A stretch of 25,321 nt of DNA. Source: Prorocentrum cordatum (lineage: Eukaryota > Sar > Dinophyceae > Prorocentrales > Prorocentraceae). Below, piece after piece: positions 19,098 to 25,321 of this stretch; within the stretch, counting starts at the first letter, position 1, and every line of letters begins with the position of its first letter. The translations under genes were made by a program, and so were the position numbers. The notes beneath the pieces are model-generated. The model was not told the DNA's origin, made no database searches, and worked only from the letters and a program-made list of their open reading frames with translations. The stretch covers positions 75,800 through 101,120 of the forward strand of contig CAUYUJ010001455.1 in NCBI GenBank assembly GCA_963575745.1, read 5' to 3'.

Positions 19098-19470
19098 TTT
19101 GAAAACGACCCGCCCTCAATCCGTGAAGCGCCTGCAAATTCTCAAAGCGAATGTGCGCGGCGCTAAAGCGAGAACCACATGTTGAAAACAACCCGCCCTC
19201 AACGCGTGCAACTCCTGCACATTTTTAAAGCAATGTGCGCGGAGCTAAAGCGAGAACCACATGTTGAAAACCACCCGCCTTCAATCCGTGAAACTCTTGC
19301 AAATGTTGAAAAATAATGTGCGCGGCGCTAATGCGAGAACCACATTTTGAAAACGACCCGCCTTCAATCCGTGAAACTCGGGAAAGTTTCAAAAGCGAGT
19401 GTGCGCGGCGCTAAGGCGAGATCCACATTTTGAAAACGACTCGCCCTCCATCTGTGTAGCTGTTCACTGT
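19098..19470 (+). repeat. 82-83-bp tandem array, about 4.5 units
   Basis: Unit starts (TTGAAAACGACCCGCC) fall at about 19099, 19182, 19264, 19347 and 19429. Each holds CCTCAATCCGTGAAACTC, then AATGTGCGCGGCGCTAAAGC and GAGAACCACAT. Identity between units is about 80% by eye. Dispersed relatives lie at 11882-12075 and 12425-12485. No coding signal. Confidence 0.9.
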
Positions 19471-19582
19471 TTAAACTTTAGAATCATAAATGGTGAGGAA
19501 ATCTCAGGCGAAACGCCCGGCCCGCCCCCAAAACCGGCCACGGGGTGTGACAGGGAGGAGTAATCTACAAGGAGAAGGTGTG

Positions 19583-19713
19583 GAGGAGGAGGAGGAAGAG
19601 GAGGAGGGCGAGGGAGGAGGAGGAGGAGGAGGGTGAGGGAGGAGGAGGAGGAGGAGGAGGAGGAGGAGGAGGAGGAGGAGGAAGGAGGAGGAGGAGGAGG
19701 AGGAGGAGGAGGA
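19583..19713 (+). repeat. (AGG)n microsatellite
   Basis: GGAGGAGG repeat with GAGGGCGAGGG and GGGTGAGGGAGG interruptions. The right flank (GCCGGGTCGCCTGGGCCCTT then CGGAGACACCTTCCAG) matches the flank of the array at 682-888, though no left inverted partner is present here. Confidence 0.9.
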
Positions 19714-19948
19714 GGCCGGGTCGCCTGGGCCCTTCGGAGACACCTTCCAGCCGGGGGGGCATTCGGAGAGCGCCACCGGATACGTCTACACCGACCCTGG
19801 CCAGGCCGCTCCCGGGCCCAGGACGGGCATGCGCGCCCTCCTCCCCTGGACAGGCCGGCATGCCGATGCTGGTATTACCAGCCTCGAACGTATCCCTACG
19901 GCAGGTTCGTGTCGTGCCGACCCCAGCGTTGGTTTTTGACACCGCAGG
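19714..19948. other. Spacer, no gene seen
   Basis: GC-rich. The first 50 bases are shared with 878-926. Nothing else recognised. Confidence 0.4.
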
Positions 19949-20044
19949 GATCGTTCAACCTTGAACGATCGGCCGCTGCCGCAACGTCCGATCGTTCAAC
20001 ATCGACCGATTCTGGGTCGCCGGCGGCGTTCAACCTTGAACGTC
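19949..20044. repeat. GTTCAACCTTGAAC palindrome pair
   Basis: GATCGTTCAA, CC, TTGAACGATC (19949-19970) is a 10-bp-arm palindrome. GATCGTTCAACATCGACCGA is a half-related copy (19989-20010). CGTTCAACCTTGAACG recurs at 20027-20042. These could be protein-binding dyads or the inverted ends of a small element, and no test is possible here. Confidence 0.6.
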
Positions 20045-20227
20045 CGCGCTGGGGTCGCCGCTGGTCGACACGACGCAAACCTACCGTATCCCTAAGATTG
20101 GCACGCCAAGAGGCGATGTCAATCTCAGAGGTGCCCAGCATAGGGATAGGGACATGCTCCAGGCTGGTAATGGCAGGCGGCGGCGTCCGAGCCCCTGCCC
20201 ACGCCAACCAGCGAGTCTCCCGAGTCG

Positions 20228-20400
20228 CTAGGGCTCCCAACTTCGCGCTTCGCGCTGCGCGAAGCGCGAAGCGCGACTAACTTCGCGCTCTCGCGCCGCC
20301 CCCCCAAAGGGAGAAGAGGAGGACGAGGAGGAGGGGGAGAAGGAACGAGGACCGCGAAGCGCGAAGCGCGAATAACTTCGCGCCCTCGAGGGAGCCCCTG
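20228..20400 (+). mobile_element. 173-bp MITE, copy 2
   Basis: Ends CTAGGGCTCCC and GGGAGCCCCTG. Flanked by an exact 6-bp direct repeat GAGTCG (20222-20227 and 20401-20406). The left internal hairpin is a perfect 13-bp inverted repeat around a single T (TCGCGCTTCGCGC/GCGCGAAGCGCGA). Same length as copies 1 and 3. Confidence 0.9.
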
Positions 20401-20513
20401 GAGTCGGATGGGGGGGTCGGCGGCGGGCCTCGGAGCTCGCCACGCCCTCGACGAGTGCCGAGCTCCACCCCCGCCGCCCATCGAGTGGCCTGAGAATCGT
20501 GGATCGGCGAGGG

Positions 20514-20880
20514 TGCAGTCGGGGCGTTGGCGTTGAGATCAGGAACCCCAGATAGGCAAGGGCTCCCAGCTTCGCGCTTCGCGCTCCGCGAAGCGCGAAG
20601 CGCGAATAACTTCGCGCTCTCGCGCCGCCCTCCCAAAGGGAGAATAGGAGGACGAGGAGGAGGGGGAGGAGGAAGGAGGACGGCGAAGCGCGAAGCGCGA
20701 ATAACTTCGCGCCCTCGAGGGAGCCCTTGGATAGGGAACGAGGCCCCTTTGTGTCCATAAGTTGAGCTTCGAGTTGCGATCGAAGAGCTGAGGAGAACCT
20801 GGGGCGAGCTGCAGAACAACCAAGGAACACTGAGCCCCTCCCAAAAGAAAAGGGTTCCTTCTTCAGCGCCCCGACTGTAG
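20514..20880 (+). repeat. Dispersed repeat D, copy 2 (interrupted by the MITE)
   Basis: AGTCGGGGCGTTG at 20515 and GGAACCCC at 20542, then the MITE, then GGGAACGAGGCCCCTTTGTG, AAGTTGAGCTTCGAG and GAGCCCCTCCCAAAAGAAAA then GGGTTCCTTC. Removing the MITE and one target copy restores colinearity with the copies at 1091 and 25193. Confidence 0.75.
20557..20729 (+). mobile_element. 173-bp MITE, copy 3 (cleanest ends)
   Basis: The terminal inverted repeats are perfect over 11 bp (CAAGGGCTCCC and GGGAGCCCTTG). Target duplication GATAGG lies at 20551-20556 and 20730-20735. It is inserted in repeat D, and the two other D copies carry AATCAG (1122-1127) and AATAAG (25223-25228) once at the same place. 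The interior contains an AGGAGG tract and CGCGAAGCGCGAAGCG blocks as in the other copies. Confidence 0.92.
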
Positions 20881-21441
20881 GGTTCGGATTTCGCCGCCGC
20901 TTGATCCTACAGCCAGACCTAGGACAGAAGAACAGCCTTCAAGAACATGCGATCCTCCGCCAGCCAAACTGAGGTAGATTCGAGGGCACCCTTCTCCAGG
21001 GTGCACCAGAGCCTCCCGCAGACATGACACACATTGGCGCACTCTCCCCGAACCGACCTAGATCTTACACCTCGGTCCGACTGGAGGCCTGGCAAGGAGG
21101 AGGAGGTATCCATGCTATGGTAGCCGCTGGGACCAGCAGTCGCGACGACGCAGAATGGTTACAACAATCCCCTCTACCTCACGCCGAGGCGTCCTGGAAC
21201 AACACATCGACTGTGTAAAACCATCGCTGTGCTAGAGATGCGATTGGATGTGTGCAAGCCTTTCCGAAATCATAGATGCGCAGGTGCAAACAGGCGGCGG
21301 TGGGGTGTGCGTGGTCTCGCTGCGCAACGAGAGCCCACGACAGCAGGCACGGCCCACACAGAGACGACACAGGAGCTCCCCCTTTCTAGATTGGCACTTG
21401 CCCGCCCCAACAGCACTGAAAGACACGGCGTGGAGCGTGGT
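20881..21441. other. Unique sequence, no gene recognised
   Basis: Mixed composition. Short frames exist on both strands (up to about 115 codons) without domain signatures. No RNA gene seen. Confidence 0.5.
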
Positions 21442-21590
21442 TCAGAGGAGGAGGAGGAGGATGGCGAAAGCGAGAGGATGGCGAAAGGAGGAGGTGGAGG
21501 AGGAGGGAGGAGGTAGAGAGGAGGAGGGAAGGGAGGCAGGAGGAAGGAGGAGAGGAGGAGAGGAGGAGGGAGGAGGGAGGAGGAGGCTCT
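21442..21590 (+). repeat. Degenerate (AGG)n microsatellite
   Basis: GGAGGAGGAGGAGGATGG, GGAGGTGGAGGAGGAGGGAG and GGAGAGGAGGAG units. Confidence 0.9.
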
Positions 21591-21833
21591 GATGCGTCCA
21601 GCGCCGACAACGGGCGCTCCTTCCGCCTGCCCGCCCCGCCCCGCCGGCCCCTGCCTCCCGCCTGCGCGCCCGCCGTCGTCTACCCTGACCTTCCAGAGAG
21701 CTATGTGTTAGCACTGGAGGCCAAACAACCTAAAGAACTGAGCGACACAGCCTGGAGCCAAGACGTAGAATAGCTTTGGGATTGGTCTTCACTGCAATGC
21801 AGGAACAAAAAACTGCAACGCAGGTCTTCGCAA
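21591..21833. other. Spacer, no gene seen
   Basis: C-rich then mixed sequence with no recognised feature. Confidence 0.4.
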
Positions 21834-21990
21834 ACCCGGGTCAGCCAATATGTGCGGCCGCCTCGCGGCCACGAGCGGCTCCCTAACCCGGGTCAGCCAG
21901 AGGGGGTCTTCGCAGGATCCTGCAGGATCTAGTGCCCTGGCTGACCCCCGTTTGCGTTGACCCCCGTCTCGAGGCTCCCGACCGGGTGTG
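21834..21990. repeat. AACCCGGGTCAGCCA direct and inverted repeats
   Basis: AACCCGGGTCAGCCA occurs at 21834-21848 and 21892-21906. GGTCTTCGCA precedes the first and follows the second. CTGGCTGACCCCCGTTTGCG (about 21937-21956) is an inverted relative, giving a loose stem with GTCTTCGCAAACCCGGGTCA. Could be the remains of an inverted-repeat element. Confidence 0.55.
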
Positions 21991-22392
21991 GCCGTGCTCC
22001 TGCCGGGCTCTCCTCGGAGAAGGCCGACGCGGAGTCGGGTGCCGAGGCTGGCAGGAGGCGGCGCCAGATAGCCTCATGAGGTGGGAGAGGGGTGGGTGAG
22101 GAAGCTCGCGCCAGATGACAGAGAAGCGATGGGGGGAGGGGAGGGAGGATGCATGCAAGAGGAAAGAGGAGTCACGGCAGAGATCGAAGGCGAGACGAGA
22201 GAGGACTGGAGGAAAAGGGAGGGGAGGGGGGATCGGCCGAGGAAGGATACCTGCCTCTCCCCTCCGCTTCCCCCCCTCGCCGGGCAGCACCAGCCTGCCC
22301 GGAGAGCAGCGTGGCGGCGCGTGGAGCAACGGGCCAAGGCCAGGCAACGGTTCCGAACCACAGGGAAGAGGTGTTTTTTTCAGGAAAAAGGA
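21991..22392. other. Spacer, no gene recognised
   Basis: Purine-rich stretch (22080-22235) then GC-rich DNA. The piece GAGAGCAGCGTGGCGGCGCG to CCGAACCACAGGGA (22300-22365) has a degenerate direct copy to the right of the AGG array (GGGAGCAGCACGGCAACGGC to CCGAACCGCGGGCG, 22589-22660), so the array is bracketed by a 70-bp duplication. Confidence 0.5.
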
Positions 22393-22513
22393 TGGAGGAC
22401 GAGGAGGAGGAGGAGGAAGAGGAGGAAGGGGAGAAGGAGGAGGAAGAGGAGGAGGATGAGGAGGAGGAGGATGAGGAGGAGGAGGAAGGGGAGGAGGAGG
22501 AGGAGGAGGAGGA
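22393..22513 (+). repeat. (AGG)n/(GAGGAA)n microsatellite
   Basis: GGACGAGGAGGAGGAGGAGG with AAGAGG, AAGGGG and ATGAGG variants. The acidic Glu-rich plus frame is a repeat artefact. Confidence 0.95.
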
Positions 22514-22714
22514 GGTTGACCCCTTAGGAGACCCCCGAACCCTGAAGACACAGAACCCTCCCCAGAAGGCCCTCGCCGCCGACGCACGCCTGGGAGCAGC
22601 ACGGCAACGGCATAGAGCAATCGGTCACGCCAGAGCCAGCAGCTCCGAACCGCGGGCGGGACCCGAGGCGAACCTGGGCGGGCACCCCTGCTTTGGAAGG
22701 GTAGACCTACAATT

Positions 22715-22852
22715 AGGTCGGGCATGTCCCCCTACAGGCGGATTTCGGAAGAACAGTCACAGATAACCCCAACAAAAATACTAGAGAATTGTCCCCAGAC
22801 TGTTTCTTGACTATTCTTGAGCCTTCCTCCTGTAGAGGGACATGCCCGACTT
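22715..22852. mobile_element. 138-bp inverted-repeat element (MITE-like)
   Basis: The left end AGGTCGGGCATGTCCCCCTA (22715-22734), continuing CAGGCGGA, matches the reverse complement of 22825-22852 (AAGTCGGGCATGTCCCTCTA then CAGGAGGA) at 25 of 28 positions. The interior AACCCCAACAAAAATAC and AGAATTGTCCCCAGACTGTT is shared with 11109-11212. No clear target duplication was found. Non-coding. Confidence 0.7.
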
Positions 22853-23018
22853 CCACCTGCTGGTCAAGCCCGACAGTATGATGCACCCTGCGCCACGACC
22901 ATGGGGTGCGACGGTAGAGGGAAACAATTAGTGAACACACACCCCCTGCCCCCCAAACTCCAAGTTGGCACGCACGGGGGAGACCGCGGTCGAGGTGCAA
23001 CTCGTCGGACCCACCGCC
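22853..23018. other. Spacer, no gene seen
   Basis: Unique GC-rich sequence between the inverted-repeat element and the CT tract. No frame carries a recognised domain. Confidence 0.4.
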
Positions 23019-23827
23019 AACTTTGAACATTGGGGGCAGCGGGATGCGCCCACAAATGAGTGTGGCAGGAGTGTCCGCTAGTTTTTGTCCGAGGCCTGGA
23101 CGTGGGCCTGCGCTTTCCAACTCTCCTCCTCCTCCTCCTCCTCCTCCTCCTCCTCGTCCTCCCTCCTCCTCCTCCTCTCCTCCTCCTCCTCCTCGCTCCT
23201 CCTCTCTCCTTCTCTCCTCTCATCCTCTCTCCTCTCTCTTCTCTCCTCTCTCCTCTCTCCTCTCTCCCCCCCCCCTTCCTCTCTCCTCCTCTCTTTCGCT
23301 CTCTGCACTCTCGTCCTCTCTCCTCTCTCCTCTCTCCTCTCTCCTCTCTCCTCCTCCTCCTCCCTTCCTCCTCCTCCTCCTCCTCCTCCTCCTCCTCCCT
23401 CCGCCTCCTCCTTCCTCCTCCCCCCATCCTCCTCCTCCTCCTCCTCCTCCTCCTCCTCGCCTCTCCTCCATCCTCCTCCCCTCCTCCTCCCTCCTCCTCC
23501 TCCCCTCCTCCTCCTCCTCCTCCTCCTCCTCCTCCTCCGCCTCCTCCTCCTCCTTCCTCCTCCTGCCCCTCCTCCTCCTTCCTCCTCCTCCTCCTCCTCC
23601 TCCTCCTCCTCTCCTCCTTCCTCTCCTCCTCCTCCTCCTCCTCCTCCTCCTCCCTCCTCCTCCTCCTCCTCCTCTCTCCTCCTCTCCTCCTCCTCCTCCT
23701 CCTAGCTCCTCCTCCTCCTCCTCCTCCTCCTCCTACTCATCCTCCCCCCACCTCCACCTCCAACTTCGAACATTGAGTGCTCGCCGGTCTTTGTCCGAGG
23801 CCTGGACGCGGGCCTGCGCGTTCCAAC
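23019..23827. repeat. 620-bp polypyrimidine (CTC/CT)n tract between direct duplications
   Basis: The tract runs from about 23122 to 23750. It consists of CTC/TCC and CTCTCCT units plus runs of C, with almost no purine. On both sides lie copies of one sequence: CAACTTTGAACATTG (23019) and GTTTTTGTCCGAGGCCTGGA then CGTGGGCCTGCGCTTTCCAA (23081-23120) on the left; CAACTTCGAACATTG (23761) and GTCTTTGTCCGAGGCCTGGA then CGCGGGCCTGCGCGTTCCAA (23787-23826) on the right. The tract therefore sits between direct repeats. It can form triplex (H-) DNA in principle. Confidence 0.9.
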
Positions 23828-24610
23828 CCACCCGCGGGGGGCCTCCTCCAGGTCGTAGACGAGCCAGTCGCGGCGGGCTGCGGCCACCTCCGCTGCAGGC
23901 GCCCTCGGCCCGCCCCCTCTCCGCCCCTCCCTCCCCCCTCCTGCCTCTTCGTCCTCCTCCTCCTCCTCCTCCTCCTCCTCCTCCTCCCTTCTCCCCGCCC
24001 TCCGCCCGCCCCCCTCAACCCTCCCTCACCCCTCCTGCCTCAAGGTGGCGCCGCGCAGCCTCGAGCAGGGGATCGACTGGCAGCACTGGCGCCTACCTCA
24101 AGATTCGTCCTCTCGCCCAGTCGAGGAGCACAAGACGTGTAAATGCTTGCCGATCCGCGAGCACTCCGATCACGCCTTTGTCGCAGACTCGACGGGAAAC
24201 AACTCTTGAGGTCCGCATCCTCGCCCGGCTCCCTTTCCTCCTGTCCGGCCCCGTCCTCTCGTCCGCCTCCATCGCCTCCTCCTCCACCGCCTCCCCACCC
24301 CTTGCCCTCCCACTCCTCCCCCTCCTCCGCCTCCCTCGTTGTGCTACCTCCTGTGTGTATGCCCAGCCTCCTCGTCGTCCGCTTCGCCGTCCTTTTCCAC
24401 CCTCCTCTTGCGTGTGTCCCTCCTACCGCCATGCCCACCCCAGACGAACAGTGGGATGGGGAGCAAATGCAGCGTGCGAGACCTTCGCAGAGAGACACTA
24501 CTCGTGCTGCCCTGGCCTCATGACTGCATGCTGCGCAGAGTGGTATCCCTTGCCGTGTAGCAATCATGTGAGAGGTGTCCCTTGATATCGAATAGTATGT
24601 CCAAGGTTGC
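23828..24610. other. C-rich unique sequence, no gene recognised
   Basis: Includes a short (CTC)n tract at 23952-23988 and generally C-rich DNA to about 24330, then mixed composition. One plus frame is open across the CT tract and on to about 24585, but it is Ser/Pro/Leu biased throughout and shows no domain. Confidence 0.45.
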
Positions 24611-25060
24611 TTGAGGCTACGAACCTGGGGCTGGCCTCAAACAAAAGTAATGAACGTCGGCAAAAAAGTGGTCCCACGCAAGCTCCCCCTGACTCCTGAA
24701 CCCGAGGAAGAAGGACGCAAGGGGCCTGCCCACCCACCGCGCTTCCTCGCCTCACCGTGCAGCCACTGCGCCACCACAAGAGAAACCAGAGGAGGAACGA
24801 AAAGGGCCCTTCTGGCAACGGCGAGAGTAGGTTCCGCGACCTATATCTCAGGAATGGCTTCGAAACGAGAGCCTCTCCTGTGCCCAGAGTGGTCATTATT
24901 CCAGCTTCTTGACTGGAGCCTCCAAGAACAATCATGTTTTAATGTCGAGAAAGAAACGGCTCCCCGCAAGTTCCACATGACTCCTGAGCCCGAGGAAGAC
25001 ACCTGGCGCCTGCCTGCCCACCGCACTTGCTCGTCTCCGGGGGGGACAATACGGGATGTC
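24611..25060 (+). repeat. Direct repeat pair, offset 288 bp, with a D-like block
   Basis: The segment at 24659-24752 (CACGCAAGCTCCCCCTGACT, CCTGAACCCGAGGAAGAAGG, GCCTGCCCACCCACCGCGCT) recurs at 24947-25040 (CCGCAAGTTCCACATGACTC, CTGAGCCCGAGGAAGACACC, GCCTGCCTGCCCACCGCACT). Between them, GAGCCTCTCCTGTGCCCAGA to TTGACTGGAG (24870-24917) resembles GAGCCCCTTCCGAACCCAAA to TTGACTGCAG (6488-6535) and the GAGCCCCTCCC block of repeat D. These look like decayed tandem relatives of a D-type repeat. Confidence 0.6.
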
Positions 25061-25192
25061 GATACCGCCACTCCCCGGACCTCTCGCAAGGGTGCATTCT
25101 GAATAGAACTTCGAGGCGAACCCAGCCGTGGCGACGAGGGCCTCACCAACGGCCCCAAAACACGAAAACGAGGAACGAGCGGGGGGATCGGT

Positions 25193-25321
25193 ACTGTCGG
25201 GGCGTTGACCCAAGGAACCCGAAATAAGGAACGAGGCTCCTTTTTCTCATGAGTAAACTTCGATTCCCCATGGGGAACCTCAGGAAAACCCGAGGCAAAC
25301 TTTGAAACAATCAAGGGACAC
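25193..25321 (+). repeat. Dispersed repeat D, copy 3 (empty site, cut by window end)
   Basis: ACTGTCGGGGCGTTGACCCA, GGAACCCGAAATAAGGAACG, AGGCTCC, then GAGTAAACTTCGATTCCCCA and AACAATCAAGGGACAC. It reads straight through the position (25223-25228, AATAAG) where the copy near 20551 carries the 173-bp MITE and a duplicated GATAGG. The repeat is truncated by the window end. Confidence 0.75.

Noticed and set aside
23023-24585. 520-codon plus frame rich in Ser, Pro and Leu
   Set aside because: It is driven by the CT/CTC tract. The C-rich composition continues beyond the tract, which explains the open frame. No domain.

Overview
This window looks like repeat-dense nuclear DNA from a GC-rich eukaryote. 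I see no credible protein-coding gene, rRNA or tRNA in it. Nearly all long open frames lie in microsatellites or minisatellites whose unit simply lacks stop codons, often in all three frames of one strand. A dinoflagellate is my best guess for the host, held with low to moderate confidence. The main support is a 20-of-22 match to the dinoflagellate trans-spliced leader on the minus strand at 17907-17928. GC-rich, repeat-swollen, gene-poor DNA fits as well. Large-genome algae of other groups are not excluded.

Layout. 1-2480: an (AGG)n array framed by an 11-bp inverted repeat, then dispersed repeat D, then a short copy of composite repeat A, then a 460-bp (ACC)n/(ACT)n block with an AT-rich decay halo. 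2480-6900: copy 1 of a 173-bp MITE, minisatellite B1, a 150-bp tandem duplication, the long copy of repeat A (about 15 internal units), a pogo/Tigger-like MITE and a foldback. 6900-9750: purine- and pyrimidine-rich simple repeats, tandem inverted dyads, a 45-bp-arm inverted repeat and G-rich palindromic modules. 9750-12480: a third copy of repeat A, a 222-bp TA-flanked MITE with 23-bp perfect ends, and a second pogo-like MITE. 12490-15110: a 2.6-kb CA-rich satellite with a roughly 551-bp higher-order duplication. 15110-18300: minisatellite B2, then a GACGAG to GAC to GAT array, then a unique GC-rich segment carrying the spliced-leader-like motif. 18300-25321: a CGATGCATCG palindrome cluster, an 82-bp tandem array, MITE copies 2 and 3, further AGG/CCT arrays, a 138-bp inverted-repeat element and D-related repeats.

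The strongest result is the 173-bp MITE family. It has three copies of equal length, inverted ends of about 11 bp and a 5-6-bp target duplication at each copy. One copy sits inside repeat D, and two other D copies in the same window lack it, which gives related empty sites. Next is repeat A: three loci share both flanks but hold 1, about 15 and about 8 core units. No source transposase or reverse transcriptase is visible, so these non-autonomous elements must be mobilised from elsewhere. All repeat alignments, identities and unit counts were made by eye.
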